Assembly (NCBI RefSeq): GCF_014837015.1
Contig: NZ_JACSPT010000017.1
Location: 1-64,000 of the forward strand
Reading direction: 5' to 3'
Origin: Acinetobacter pecorum
Lineage (GTDB): Bacteria; Pseudomonadota; Gammaproteobacteria; Pseudomonadales; Moraxellaceae
Length of the DNA: 64,000 bases
Made by a program: the position numbers and the translations under genes. Within the stretch, counting starts at the first letter, position 1; each line of letters begins with the position of its first letter. The notes under the pieces are model-generated. The model searched no databases, had not been told where the DNA came from, and worked only from the letters and a program-made list of their open reading frames with translations. Of this stretch, positions 47,650 to 57,578 are shown piece after piece.

Positions 47650-49092
47650 TTAAGAAACCTGTTCGAACTGATTCTCTGCTGAAGGGATTTCAGACACCAG
47701 ATTTTCAAATGCAAAAATCTCTTCTAATTGCGCTTCACTCAATAAACCCAACTCTAATACCACTTGTGGCACGGTTTTATTTTCGCGCATACATTGTTTG
47801 CCGATTTCATCGCATTTGGCATGTCCCAATATCGGTTCAAGCAAGGTCACAATCCCGACACTGCGCATAACTGAACTTAAGCAGATCTGCTCATTGGCCT
47901 GAATACCAGCAATACATTTCTGATTCAGAGTTTGCATGCCTTGGGTCAATAACTGAATTGATTCATTCATCGCCACAGCAATCACAGGTTCCATGACATT
48001 CAATTGTAGCTGCCCGGCTTCCGCAGCCATAGTAATGGTTAAATCATTACCAATCACCCGGAAGGCAATCTGATTCACAACTTCTGGAATTACCGGATTG
48101 ATTTTTGCCGGCATGATCGAAGAACCCGCCTGTAATTCGGGTAACCGAATTTCAGCCAGACCTGTACGCGGTCCCGAACTGAGCAGGCGCAGATCATTAC
48201 AGATTTTGGACAGTTTTACCGCGAGACGTTTTAAACTGCTCGACAGAATAATAAAGACGCCACAATCACTGGTCGCCTCGACATAATCTGCGGCTCCTTT
48301 TAAAGGCAGACCAGTCAGGTGCACCAAAGTTTCTACCACCCGCTTAGCATAGCCCGGTGGTGTATTAACCCCGGTCCCAATCGCAGTAGCACCTAAATTG
48401 ACTTCCAGCAATAACTGTCGCATCTGCCTAATCATTTTCAGATCTTCTTTTAATAAAGTCGCAAATGCTCGGAATTCCTGTTCCATAGTCATCGGAACTG
48501 CATCTTGTAACTGGGTACGTCCCATCTTGATAACATATTTAAATTCAGCCGCCTTCTGGCCTATACACTCTATTAATGCGTTAAGTACATTCAATAATTC
48601 GTCCAGACTGCTATAGGTTGCCAGACGCAAGGCTGTTGGATAAACGTCATTGGTCGATTGCGAGGTATTGACGTGATCATTCGGATGCAGAATGTGATAA
48701 TCACCTTTCTGATGGCCCGACATTTCAAGGGCAATATTGGCGATCACCTCATTGGCATTCATATTGATGGATGTTCCGGCACCGCCCTGATAAGGATCGA
48801 GTGGGAATGCCGATTGCCACGCTTCCGGATGCTGAATCAATTCATCACAAGCTTTCTGAATGGCAGTACTGGTCTGCTCAGGCAATTTTTTAAAATGCAG
48901 ATTAGCCTGTGCCGAGGCTTTTTTTACTTGGGCCAAGGCACGAATAAAATGTGTTTGTTGTCCCACGGCCAGTCCGGAAATCTTAAAATTTTCGATAGCA
49001 CGTAAGGTATGAATCCCATAATAGCTATGTAATGGAATCTGTTTTTCACCCAACAAATCACGTTCTATGCGGGTTGGTTCGATTTGAAGCAT
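47650..49092 (-). CDS. aspA: aspartate ammonia-lyase
   Basis: AspA converts aspartate to fumarate and ammonia. From the ATG at 49092 it has 480 residues (E. coli 478), beginning MLQIEPTRIERDLLGEK, which aligns with the E. coli N-terminus. The frame opens 24 codons earlier at a GTG without a good ribosome binding site. The superfamily signature GSSIMPAKINP (about 317-327) and the substrate-binding TSQSTNDVYPTA segment are intact. Single gene, divergent from putP. Confidence 0.92.
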   Translation of the reverse strand: MLQIEPTRIERDLLGEKQIPLHSYYGIHTLRAIENFKISGLAVGQQTHFIRALAQVKKASAQANLHFKKLPEQTSTAIQKACDELIQHPEAWQSAFPLDPYQGGAGTSINMNANEVIANIALEMSGHQKGDYHILHPNDHVNTSQSTNDVYPTALRLATYSSLDELLNVLNALIECIGQKAAEFKYVIKMGRTQLQDAVPMTMEQEFRAFATLLKEDLKMIRQMRQLLLEVNLGATAIGTGVNTPPGYAKRVVETLVHLTGLPLKGAADYVEATSDCGVFIILSSSLKRLAVKLSKICNDLRLLSSGPRTGLAEIRLPELQAGSSIMPAKINPVIPEVVNQIAFRVIGNDLTITMAAEAGQLQLNVMEPVIAVAMNESIQLLTQGMQTLNQKCIAGIQANEQICLSSVMRSVGIVTLLEPILGHAKCDEIGKQCMRENKTVPQVVLELGLLSEAQLEEIFAFENLVSEIPSAENQFEQVS

Positions 49093-49510
49093 ATTGTCCA
49101 CGGAAAAATACTCTTGGCGATGCACCGTATTTGGTGTGATCTCAATATGAGCAAACAAATCCACGTCTAATATGAAGACTTTGCCCTAGATTTGCTACTG
49201 TTTATTACCAATACGATAGAGCTGTTAATTCTGTAATTTTATGTAATTGTCTGACTAAAATCTCTCTACGTTAATTGTTTATTTTGCATTGCCACTTTTT
49301 TCTTAATCGCCGTCTTTTCGCCTTGTATCCCCTTAGCTCCTCATTGTCCAATTTCAGTGAATCTGAAGTAAATTTACAATAAGGAAACATAAAAGCTGTG
49401 CAATTGTTACAGAGTGTAATTTTTAAACCATGCTTGAATCACTGCCTTGCGATCTCCGTACAAAAAATCATCTTGGACGATGATTTTCATATTTACAGGA
49501 TGCCCTGCCT
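49093..49510. other. 418-bp intergenic gap between aspA and putP
   Basis: This gap separates two divergent catabolic genes and should hold both promoters. It contains a 5-bp inverted repeat TTCAG-5-CTGAA at 49353-49367 and a leader hairpin at 49464-49487. No RNA gene and no sizeable frame were seen. Confidence 0.4.
49464..49487 (+). promoter_or_regulatory. hairpin in the putP leader
   Basis: AAAATCATC and GATGATTTT form a 9-bp stem with a 6-nt loop, ending 23 nt before the putP ATG. It may affect transcript stability or translation, or act as a weak attenuator. No function shown. Confidence 0.45.
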
Positions 49511-51019
49511 ATGACTTATTTAAATCCCACCCTGATTACCTTCGTGTTTTATATTATCGCCATGATTGCAATCGGTTTATATGCTTACCGTGCAACCTCT
49601 AATTTTGATGAATATATTTTAGGTGGGCGAAGTCTGGGCAGCGTAGTCACTGCACTTTCTGCAGGTGCATCGGACATGAGTGGCTGGCTATTGATGGGTC
49701 TTCCGGGGGCCATTTACCTCTCCGGCCTGTCAGAAGCGTGGATTGCCGTCGGTTTGATTATCGGCGCATGGTTAAACTGGTTACTGGTCGCTGGCCGGTT
49801 ACGTGCACATACCGAATACCAGAACAATGCCCTGACCTTACCGGATTATTTCACCAGCCGTTTTTCCGACCGCAAGCGTATTTTACGAGTATTGTCAGCT
49901 CTGGTGATTCTGGTGTTCTTTGCAATTTATTGCGCCTCGGGTATGGTTGCAGGCGCACGTCTGTTTGAAAGTCTTTTTGGCTGGAATTACACCACAGCAC
50001 TTATGATTGGTGCGATGGCGACCATTCTCTATGTCTGTATTGGCGGCTTTTTGGCAATCAGCTGGACAGATACATTCCAGGCCGGTTTGATGATTTTTGC
50101 CTTATTGCTGACTCCGATCATTACCTTCTTGGCCTTGGGCGACAACAGCCAGCAAGTGAGTGTCATCCTTGAATCGGCTCGCCCACATGCTTCAAGCATG
50201 CTTGAAGGTTTAAGCACCGTCGCGATTATTTCCAGTCTGGCCTGGGGTTTGGGTTATTTTGGCCAGCCGCATATTCTGGTGCGTTTTATGGCAGCAGATT
50301 CAGTCAAAATCATTCCTGCTGCACGCCGCATTGGCATGACCTGGATGATTCTATGTCTAGGCGGTGCAATGGCTGCCGGTTATATCGGCATAGCCTATTT
50401 TACGGTCAATCCGGCACTGAATTCGGTGGTGAATCAAAATCCTGAAACGGTATTTATGGAATTAACCAAAATTCTGTTTAATCCTTGGATTGCCGGAATC
50501 ATTCTGGCTGCTATCTTGGCGGCAATTATGAGTACCTTAAGCTGTCAGCTTCTGGTCTGCTCAACCACCCTCACCGAAGATTTATACAAGAGTTTCCTGC
50601 GTAAAAATGCTTCACAAAAAGAGCTGATCTGGGTAGGTCGTGGCATGGTCTTGGTGATCGCGTTGGTTGCAATTTCATTGGCGATTAAACCGAACAGTAA
50701 GGTTTTGGGTCTGGTGGCTTATGCCTGGGCCGGCTTTGGTGCTGCATTCGGCCCGCTGATTATCTTGTCTCTGTTCTGGAAACGAATGACCCTCAACGGC
50801 GCAATTGTGGGTATGGTGGTTGGTGCCGTGACTGTAATTGTCTGGAAAAATTACATGGGTGATACCGGTCTGTATGAGATTATTCCGGGCTTTATTCTGG
50901 CCACGCTCAGCATTATCATCGTCAGCCTGCTGGATAAAGCACCTAGCGAAGATGTGGTACATCGTTTTGAAATGGCTAAAGCCGAGTATCAAAAAGAAAT
51001 GGCGGAAATGAAAAAATAA
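49511..51019 (+). CDS. putP: sodium/proline symporter
   Basis: PutP brings proline into the cell with Na+. The 502 residues form about 13 membrane helices of the SSS family (LeuT fold). Signature segments are GGRSLGSVVTALSAGASDMSGW near 34-55 (the sodium/proline site), an ILAAIMSTLSCQLLVCST stretch near 340 and a WAGFGAAFGP segment near 405. The length matches E. coli PutP (502). It is placed with putR-like lrp and putA as a proline-use locus and ends at a UUCG-loop terminator. Confidence 0.93.
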   Translation: MTYLNPTLITFVFYIIAMIAIGLYAYRATSNFDEYILGGRSLGSVVTALSAGASDMSGWLLMGLPGAIYLSGLSEAWIAVGLIIGAWLNWLLVAGRLRAHTEYQNNALTLPDYFTSRFSDRKRILRVLSALVILVFFAIYCASGMVAGARLFESLFGWNYTTALMIGAMATILYVCIGGFLAISWTDTFQAGLMIFALLLTPIITFLALGDNSQQVSVILESARPHASSMLEGLSTVAIISSLAWGLGYFGQPHILVRFMAADSVKIIPAARRIGMTWMILCLGGAMAAGYIGIAYFTVNPALNSVVNQNPETVFMELTKILFNPWIAGIILAAILAAIMSTLSCQLLVCSTTLTEDLYKSFLRKNASQKELIWVGRGMVLVIALVAISLAIKPNSKVLGLVAYAWAGFGAAFGPLIILSLFWKRMTLNGAIVGMVVGAVTVIVWKNYMGDTGLYEIIPGFILATLSIIIVSLLDKAPSEDVVHRFEMAKAEYQKEMAEMKK

Positions 51020-51040
51020 ACATTGTCTTCAGCATAAATT

Positions 51041-51064
51041 AAAGGGACTTTCGAGTCCCTTTTT
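51041..51064. terminator. bidirectional terminator with UUCG tetraloop
   Basis: AAAGGGACT, TTCG, AGTCCCTTT and a T-run between convergent putP and the Lrp gene. Confidence 0.9.
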
Positions 51065-51083
51065 GATTTTAATTTACTGCTAA

Positions 51084-51578
51084 TTATTTAGCTTTTCCCG
51101 GCATTTTCAGATGAATTCTTTGACTTTCTTTAATCACTTCCATCACCGGATAACTGCGCGTTTCTTTAATGCCGGGCAATTGCCACAAGATCTGACCTGA
51201 GATTTTGCGGAATTCATCCATATTGGCACAGCGGATTTTCACCACAAAATCAAAACCGCCACTGATCATATGACATTCGATAATTTCAGGAATCTGCCGC
51301 ACAGCATGGGAAAATTCATCTAGAACATTCGGTGTGGTTTTATCCAGTAGAATTTCAACAAAGACCACAAAACCTTTATTCAACATGATGGGATTGAGGC
51401 GCGCTTCATAGCCCACAATAAAACCTTCACGGGTCAGCTTTTGTACACGTGCCAAAGCTGCCGTAGGTGACAGATTGACCAGTTCAGCCAGTTTGATATT
51501 GGACAGCTTGGCATCAGATTGCAATAAACCCAGTATACGAATATCTATACGGTCAAGGTTCAAATAAGGACTTGGCAT
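51084..51578 (-). CDS. Lrp/AsnC family regulator, PutR-like
   Basis: A 164-residue Lrp-type regulator with an N-terminal helix-turn-helix (about 8-60, with a LDRIDIRILGLLQSDAK start) and a C-terminal RAM ligand-binding domain (about 75-150). It is divergent from putA, with 118 bp between. Lrp-type PutR in alphaproteobacteria activates putA in response to proline, and the arrangement here suggests the same role, fitting a PutA without its own DNA-binding domain. That role is inferred from context. Confidence 0.85.
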   Translation of the reverse strand: MPSPYLNLDRIDIRILGLLQSDAKLSNIKLAELVNLSPTAALARVQKLTREGFIVGYEARLNPIMLNKGFVVFVEILLDKTTPNVLDEFSHAVRQIPEIIECHMISGGFDFVVKIRCANMDEFRKISGQILWQLPGIKETRSYPVMEVIKESQRIHLKMPGKAK

Positions 51579-51696
51579 TAGAATTATTCTCTAAAAAAAG
51601 CGAAGACTATAGTGAGATATTCGTCAAATATTCTGTGATTATAGATTAAAACTCATTCACCTCAAAGAACTGATTGACGCAGTACAGGAAGTCACT

Positions 51697-54600
51697 ATGC
51701 CAACCACTCTCCGCCCAGATTCAATTTTAGATGCGGCCCAGCACTCGAATTATATTGCTGAATTTAAACATAAAAACCAATACGAAGAACGGATTAATAC
51801 GGCATGGCGTCGTGCTGAAACTGAATGCGTCGAAGAGTTATTGGCCCATAGTGAAATTTCTTCCGAGATAAGTGACAAGATTCAGGCACTTGCCTTTGAT
51901 CTCGCACATTCCTTGCGTGAGCGCAAAAGTTCCACTGGGAAAGCCGGTATCGTACAGGGTTTATTGCAGGAATTTTCTTTATCCTCTCAGGAAGGCATTG
52001 CCCTGATGTGTCTGGCAGAAGCCTTGCTGCGGATTCCGGACAAAGCCACACGTGACTTGCTGATCCGTGACAAAATCAATCAAGGTAACTGGAAAGAACA
52101 TTTGGGCCAGAGCCAATTGATGTTTGTGAATGCGGCCGCCTGGGGATTGATGCTGACCGGCAAGCTGATGGAAACCCCACAGCAAAAAAACCTGTCTAGC
52201 TTGTTGACTGGTATTTTGGCACGCAGTGGCCGCGGAATTATTCGTAAGGCCGTCGATGTTGCCATGCGCATGATGGGCGAGCAGTTTGTTACGGGTGAAA
52301 CCATTGATGAAGCATTAAAAAATGCGGAGCCGCTGGAAGAAAAAGGCTTTCGCTATTCCTATGACATGCTGGGTGAAGCAGCACTGACCGATCCGGATGC
52401 TGAACGTTATTATCAGGATTATCAGCAAGCCATCCATGCTATTGGTCAAGCATCACAGGATAAAGATGTTTATGACGGGCCTGGAATTTCTATCAAACTC
52501 TCTGCGCTGCATCCACGTTATCAGCGCTCACAAATGGATCGTGTACATAACAAACTCTATGCAAAAGTACTGAAACTCGCGGTCCTGGCCAAGCAATACA
52601 ATATTGGTTTAAATATCGATGCTGAAGAAAGCGATCGCCTTGAAATTTCGCTGGAACTGTTAGAACGCCTGTGTTTTGAACCGCAATTGCAGGACTGGAA
52701 AGGCATTGGCTTTGTGATTCAAGCCTATCAAAAACGCTGCTTCTATGTCGTGGATTACATCATTGATCTGGCGAAGCGCAGCCAGAAACGCCTGATGATT
52801 CGTCTGGTCAAAGGCGCGTATTGGGATAGCGAAATCAAAAAGGCCCAGATTGATGGAATGTCGGATTACCCGGTATTTACCCGCAAGGTACATACCGATC
52901 TGTCTTATATCACCTGTGCGCGTAAGCTGTTGGCTGAACCGGATTATATTTACCCGCAATTTGCCACTCATAATGCACAAACGGTAGCGACGATTTATCA
53001 GCTGGCGCAACCTGAGCAGTATTATGCAGGCCAATATGAGTTTCAATGTTTGCATGGCATGGGCGAACCGCTCTATGCAAATGTCGTGGGCGATACATCG
53101 AAAAATAAACTGGGTGTTCCCTGCCGGATCTATGCGCCAGTCGGCAATCATGAAACCTTGCTGGCTTATCTGGTGCGTCGTTTACTGGAAAATGGTGCCA
53201 ATACGTCCTTCGTCAATCGTATTGCCGACAAGACCTTGAAAATTGAAGATTTGATTGAAAATCCACAGCAAACGATTTTAAAGGCATCAAAACAGGAAAA
53301 CGTATTGGGTGCCAAGCATCCGCATATTCCCTATCCGCAAGATCTTTATACCGATGCACGACTGAACTCTTCAGGACTCGATTTGGCCAATGATGCTGAA
53401 CTCAGGGTTTTAAATGACGTCGCATCCAATCTGGCAAATACGCAATTTCAGGCAGCGGCTATGGGAACGGCATTTAGCAACGTGGATACGACCCATGCAG
53501 TTCCCGTAATCAATCCGGCACAACATCAGGATGTGGTCGGCACGGTCTATGAAGCAACTTCTGAACAGGCCGAAATTGCACTCACCCAAGCCCTCAATGC
53601 ACAAAGTTTCTGGGCTAATTTGCCTAAAAATGAGCGTGCTGCCTGCCTGAATAAAGCCGCAGAACTGATGGAACAGCGCTTGCTTCCGCTCATGGTTCTT
53701 CTTTCTCGTGAATCAGGTAAAACCTATGCCAATGCGATTGCTGAGGTTCGTGAAGCAGTAGATTTCTTACGCTATTATGCAGCTCAAGTTTTGGATCTCA
53801 GTGACCATGTACAGATCCAGCCTTTAGGCACCGTGCTATGTATCAGTCCATGGAATTTCCCGCTGGCGATTTTTACCGGCCAGATTTCAGCGGCACTGGT
53901 AGCAGGTAATACCGTGATTGCCAAACCGGCTGAACAAACACCGCTCATTGCAGCACAAGCCGTACAGATTTTATGGGAAGCAGGGATTCCGCAGGATGTA
54001 TTACAGCTGCTACCTGGGCGCGGTGAAACCATTGGTGCACAGCTCACTGCAGATTCGCGTATTCAGGGCATCATGTTTACCGGTTCCACCGAGGTCGCCC
54101 AAATTCTACAAAAAACCGTTGCAGAACGGCTAAACCAGTTTGGAGAAAGCGTCACCCTGATTGCTGAAACCGGTGGTCAGAATGCCATGATTGTGGATTC
54201 ATCCGCCCTGACCGAACAGGTGGTGCTGGATGTTGTGAGCTCTGCCTATGACAGTGCCGGTCAACGCTGTTCTGCCCTGCGTGTCCTCTGTGTGCAAGAA
54301 GATAATCTGGAGGCTGTGCGCAACATGCTCAAAGGTGCGATGCAACAGTTGCGCGTTGGCAATCCGGTCTTGCTTAAAACCGATATTGGTCCGGTGATTG
54401 ATGCAGAAGCCCAACAAAATATCCAACAGCATATTGAGCAGATGCGCAGCAAAGGCCATAAAGTTTATCAGTTGATGTTTAATCAAGACCAGACTGAATT
54501 AACTCCAGGAACATTCATTGCACCAACCCTGATTGAACTGCCAAATCTGGATGATCTGGAACGTGAAGTATTTGGTCCGGTACTGCATCTGATCAGCTAT

Positions 54601-55452
54601 AAATATGGCGAACTGGAACAGTTATTAGATCAGATCAACAGTAAGGGCTATGGCCTGACTATGGGTTTGCACACGCGCATTGATGAAACCATGCAAACCG
54701 TGATTGCGCGAGCAGAAGTCGGCAACCTGTATATCAACCGCAATATCGTTGGTGCTGTCGTGGGTGTCCAGCCATTTGGTGGTGAAGGCTTGTCCGGCAC
54801 CGGCCCGAAAGCGGGTGGCCCGTTGTATATCTACCGTTTAATGCATCACGTATCCGAGAAAAAACTGGCTCAGCCTTATGCAGTTCAAGCGGAGCCAGCC
54901 CTTGTTGAAAATCACCTTGTTCAGGAGTTTAAAGCTTGGTTAGCTAAAACTTTCCCAACTTTATCTTTAAAAGCGCCTATGCAAATTGCGACTGGTCAAA
55001 GCTTTAGCCTGCAAGGCCCAACTGGTGAGGATAATCAGTACATCATCTTGCCACGAGAAAGTGTTTTATCCTTAGCACATACCGAGCAGGATCAGATTCA
55101 GCAAATTCTGGCGATTTTATCGGTTGGCAGTCGTCCTGCGGTACTGGCGGACAATACTTTTATGCTGAAATATTTACCAACGATGCCGGCCGCGGTCAGC
55201 AAGCAGTTTAAAGTGATCCGGAATATTGAAATAGGTGCATTTGGTGCCGTCCTGCATCATGGTGACACTGCTGAACTGATTGATTTGCAGAAACGCATTG
55301 CAGCCCGAAAAGGTCCAATTATTAGTGTTACTCATTTGAGTTCGGGAAACTACGATATTCCGGTCGAACGATTGGTGATTGAACGCGCCATCAGCATCAA
55401 TACGGCGGCGGCAGGCGGCAATGCCAGTTTAATGACCATGGGTAATCTCTAA
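51697..55452 (+). CDS. putA: bifunctional proline dehydrogenase / P5C dehydrogenase
   Basis: PutA oxidises proline to glutamate in two steps. The 1251 residues show the FAD-dependent proline dehydrogenase barrel (about 180-480, with RLVKGAYWDSEIK), the aldehyde dehydrogenase domain (about 560-1020, catalytic E824 and C858 in GQRCSALR) and a C-terminal domain. The N-terminus lacks the ribbon-helix-helix DNA-binding domain of E. coli PutA (1320 aa), so it cannot act as a repressor; the adjacent Lrp protein probably does the regulation. Confidence 0.95.
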   Translation: MPTTLRPDSILDAAQHSNYIAEFKHKNQYEERINTAWRRAETECVEELLAHSEISSEISDKIQALAFDLAHSLRERKSSTGKAGIVQGLLQEFSLSSQEGIALMCLAEALLRIPDKATRDLLIRDKINQGNWKEHLGQSQLMFVNAAAWGLMLTGKLMETPQQKNLSSLLTGILARSGRGIIRKAVDVAMRMMGEQFVTGETIDEALKNAEPLEEKGFRYSYDMLGEAALTDPDAERYYQDYQQAIHAIGQASQDKDVYDGPGISIKLSALHPRYQRSQMDRVHNKLYAKVLKLAVLAKQYNIGLNIDAEESDRLEISLELLERLCFEPQLQDWKGIGFVIQAYQKRCFYVVDYIIDLAKRSQKRLMIRLVKGAYWDSEIKKAQIDGMSDYPVFTRKVHTDLSYITCARKLLAEPDYIYPQFATHNAQTVATIYQLAQPEQYYAGQYEFQCLHGMGEPLYANVVGDTSKNKLGVPCRIYAPVGNHETLLAYLVRRLLENGANTSFVNRIADKTLKIEDLIENPQQTILKASKQENVLGAKHPHIPYPQDLYTDARLNSSGLDLANDAELRVLNDVASNLANTQFQAAAMGTAFSNVDTTHAVPVINPAQHQDVVGTVYEATSEQAEIALTQALNAQSFWANLPKNERAACLNKAAELMEQRLLPLMVLLSRESGKTYANAIAEVREAVDFLRYYAAQVLDLSDHVQIQPLGTVLCISPWNFPLAIFTGQISAALVAGNTVIAKPAEQTPLIAAQAVQILWEAGIPQDVLQLLPGRGETIGAQLTADSRIQGIMFTGSTEVAQILQKTVAERLNQFGESVTLIAETGGQNAMIVDSSALTEQVVLDVVSSAYDSAGQRCSALRVLCVQEDNLEAVRNMLKGAMQQLRVGNPVLLKTDIGPVIDAEAQQNIQQHIEQMRSKGHKVYQLMFNQDQTELTPGTFIAPTLIELPNLDDLEREVFGPVLHLISYKYGELEQLLDQINSKGYGLTMGLHTRIDETMQTVIARAEVGNLYINRNIVGAVVGVQPFGGEGLSGTGPKAGGPLYIYRLMHHVSEKKLAQPYAVQAEPALVENHLVQEFKAWLAKTFPTLSLKAPMQIATGQSFSLQGPTGEDNQYIILPRESVLSLAHTEQDQIQQILAILSVGSRPAVLADNTFMLKYLPTMPAAVSKQFKVIRNIEIGAFGAVLHHGDTAELIDLQKRIAARKGPIISVTHLSSGNYDIPVERLVIERAISINTAAAGGNASLMTMGNL

Positions 55453-55500
55453 ATAAGTCGAATAAATCCCGCATTTTTAGTTCAAATATTTCCTCTTTAT

Positions 55501-55537
55501 GACCAAATTTTTCTCCTCAGAGTGTTTGGTCTTTTTT
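55501..55537 (+). terminator. terminator after putA
   Basis: GACCAAA and TTTGGTC pair over a 17-nt loop, followed by six T. Confidence 0.6.
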
Positions 55538-55636
55538 ATGCAGTTTTTAAAGCCGTTCTACCAGAATAGGCTTAGGCAGATCGGCAATTTTTTGCTACCA
55601 TTTGCGCTTTAAAATATTTGCGATTTCTTACTGCAT

Positions 55637-56719
55637 ATGACCTCATCTTATCAGCAACAACTTGAAGCCAAAATTGAACGCATCAGCGCTCAGTTTGCCG
55701 AATATCAACCACCTGCTTTAGAAGTATTCCAGTCTCCTGAAAAATATTTCCGCATGCGTGCTGAATTCCGGATCTGGCATACTGAAGATGATCTGTTTTA
55801 TGCCATGTTTGAACGTGACGAGAACAACAATAAAAAAGTGATTCGGATTGATGAGTTTCCAATTGCAGACCGCAGTATTAATGACTTGATGCCGCAACTA
55901 CTGGCAGCATTCAAGGCAGATGCCAATCTGGGTCATCGCCTGTTTGAAGTACATTTTCTGGCGACTTTAAGTGGTCAGGTTCTGGTATCCCTAATTTATC
56001 ACCGTAAACTGGATGAAAGCTGGGAACCAGCAGCAAAAGCGCTGGCGGAAAAACTCAACATCAAACTGATTGGTCGCAGCCGTGGCCAGAAATTTGTCCT
56101 GACTGATGAATATGTGGTGGAAGAACTGTCTGTTTTTGATCGTCGCTATAAATATAAGCAGATCGAAAGCAGCTTCACCCAGCCCAATGCACAAGTTTGT
56201 CAAAAAATGCTGGAATGGGCATGTGATGCAGCGGAACAATCAGATAAAGATTTGCTGGAACTCTACTGTGGTAATGGCAACTTCACTCTGCCGCTTTCAA
56301 CCAAGTTCCGCCGTGTATTGGCCACTGAATTAGCCAAATCTTCAGTTTATGCAGCTGAGTGGAATATTGAGCAGAACCAGATTGAAAATATTCAGGTTGC
56401 GCGTCTGTCTGCCGAAGAATTCACTCAAGCTTATAATGGCGAACGTGTTTTCCGCCGCTTGCAGGAAGCACAAATCGATATTTCGACTTATGATTTTGAT
56501 ACGGTATTTGTCGATCCACCGCGTGCTGGGATTGATACTGAAACACTGAAGTTGTTACAACGTTTCCAGCGTATTATTTACATTTCATGTAATCCAGATA
56601 CTTTATATGACAATCTGAAACAATTGTCTCACACCCACAAAATCAGCAAATTCGCCATGTTCGACCAGTTTCCTTATACTCACCATGTAGAGACAGGTGT
56701 TTTACTGGAAAAAGTATAA
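55637..56719 (+). CDS. trmA: tRNA (uracil-5-)-methyltransferase
   Basis: TrmA makes ribothymidine at position 54 of tRNA. The 360-residue protein has the AdoMet motif [14 protein letters not shown] (about 213-226), DPPRAGID (about 295-302) and the catalytic cysteine in SCNPDTL (about 317), with a C-terminal [12 protein letters not shown] holding the general-base glutamate. No TRAM domain is present, as in E. coli TrmA (366 aa). Single gene. Confidence 0.94.
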   Translation: MTSSYQQQLEAKIERISAQFAEYQPPALEVFQSPEKYFRMRAEFRIWHTEDDLFYAMFERDENNNKKVIRIDEFPIADRSINDLMPQLLAAFKADANLGHRLFEVHFLATLSGQVLVSLIYHRKLDESWEPAAKALAEKLNIKLIGRSRGQKFVLTDEYVVEELSVFDRRYKYKQIESSFTQPNAQVCQKMLEWACDAAEQSDKDLLELYCGNGNFTLPLSTKFRRVLATELAKSSVYAAEWNIEQNQIENIQVARLSAEEFTQAYNGERVFRRLQEAQIDISTYDFDTVFVDPPRAGIDTETLKLLQRFQRIIYISCNPDTLYDNLKQLSHTHKISKFAMFDQFPYTHHVETGVLLEKV

Positions 56720-56753
56720 AGAATTTGTTTCAATTTATTATATTGTTACAATA

Positions 56754-56781
56754 ATGGAGCTTTTTGAAGCTCCATTTTTTG
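56754..56781 (+). terminator. terminator after trmA
   Basis: AATGGAGCTT, a TTTG loop, AAGCTCCATT and T-run: a 10-bp stem 35 bp past the trmA stop. Confidence 0.88.
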
Positions 56782-56962
56782 TATTAACAATCATAAACTT
56801 AATAATAAATATTGACTTGTACAGCAAGAAATATCGTTAGAAATATTGGCTTCAATCGGAAATTTTCAAGTCTGACTGCTGCTTTTATCACATAGGTCCT
56901 ATTGCTTTATTTATTTAATTGGCTATATTTCACTCTATGTTAGGTTGTTGTATGAAGGCTCT

Positions 56963-57187
56963 ATGAGTTTTTGGCAAAAGTTGTTTTCTAATGAACAACA
57001 CAATGAACACAAGAATCAAATCGCTTGTGTTGAAAATGATTGCTCTTGCAAGACAAATGAACAGCTTCTTGAAGCACTTTCTAAAGCCACTGATGAAGAA
57101 ATCATCATCGGAATTAAAAAGGTTCTCGTATCTCGAGGCTATAGCCGCAAAGAGCTGAATGAACTTCAGCACTTGCCATTGCAATAA
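56963..57187 (+). CDS. small hypothetical protein, 74 aa
   Basis: The ATG at 56963 has an AAGG ribosome binding site 7 nt upstream and is preferred to the in-frame start at 56945. The product is charged, with three cysteines in an N-terminal third motif C-V-E-N-D-C-S-C, and helical afterwards. No recognised family. A strong terminator follows directly, which supports a real gene. An overlapping minus-strand frame (56930-57184) is rejected. Confidence 0.55.
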   Translation: MSFWQKLFSNEQHNEHKNQIACVENDCSCKTNEQLLEALSKATDEEIIIGIKKVLVSRGYSRKELNELQHLPLQ

Positions 57188-57206
57188 TCGGCCAACGTTA
57201 CAGCCG

Positions 57207-57240
57207 TAAAAAAAGCACCTGTTTCATCAGGTGCTTTTTT
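57207..57240 (+). terminator. strong terminator
   Basis: A7GCACCTG, a TTTCAT loop and CAGGTGCT7 form a 14-bp stem just past the 74-residue gene. Confidence 0.92.
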
Positions 57241-57578
57241 TATTTGGAGAAGTGGGATTGTATAATTTAATCCCCTCTTCCTTTACTCAGGTTATAAGGC
57301 TAAAAATGACTTGAGAGTCTCTGTCATTAGGCAGAGAAATTCTGCATGATACCTTCGATTCCAGGTTTTGATTTTAGAGCAAGAGCTGATTTTCTTAGGC
57401 TATTTAGATCTTTTTATCACCTCTATATTTCTTCGATTCTAGCTTCTTTGAATTATTTAAAAAATGATGATCAAGTCTCCAATTTTATTCTGAAATGCAG
57501 ACAAGACATCGATTAATTTTGTAAAACACAGTACACTTCCTATTAAACGACAATGCTTTTAAATGGCTTAATTCTGAT
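57241..57578. other. 338-bp gap before the LRAT-like gene
   Basis: AT-rich, with the LRAT-like gene promoter presumably at its right end. It contains a 6-bp hairpin (TCTCTG with CAGAGA, 57318-57337) and one unlisted plus-strand frame of 56 codons (57346-57516) without a clear ribosome binding site. A T-arm-like TTCGATTCC near 57354 is not part of any cloverleaf. Confidence 0.45.
57346..57516 (+). CDS. doubtful short ORF, 56 codons
   Basis: An ATG-started frame (MIPSIPGFDFRARADF...) of 56 codons in an intergenic gap, coding for a basic, amphipathic peptide. The upstream sequence GAGAAA is a poor ribosome binding site. It may be chance in AT-rich DNA or a remnant of a longer gene. Confidence 0.2.
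   Translation: MIPSIPGFDFRARADFLRLFRSFYHLYISSILASLNYLKNDDQVSNFILKCRQDID

Noticed and set aside
52660..53151. 163-codon minus-strand frame inside putA
   Set aside because: Antisense to the conserved proline dehydrogenase domain. It reflects codon bias of the true gene.
56930..57184. 84-codon minus-strand frame overlapping the 74-residue gene
   Set aside because: The plus-strand frame has a ribosome binding site and a strong terminator directly after it; the minus-strand frame has neither.
57340..57375. T-arm-like TTCGATTCC suggesting a tRNA
   Set aside because: No acceptor stem, D-arm or anticodon arm can be drawn around it, and the flanking bases do not pair as a T-stem.
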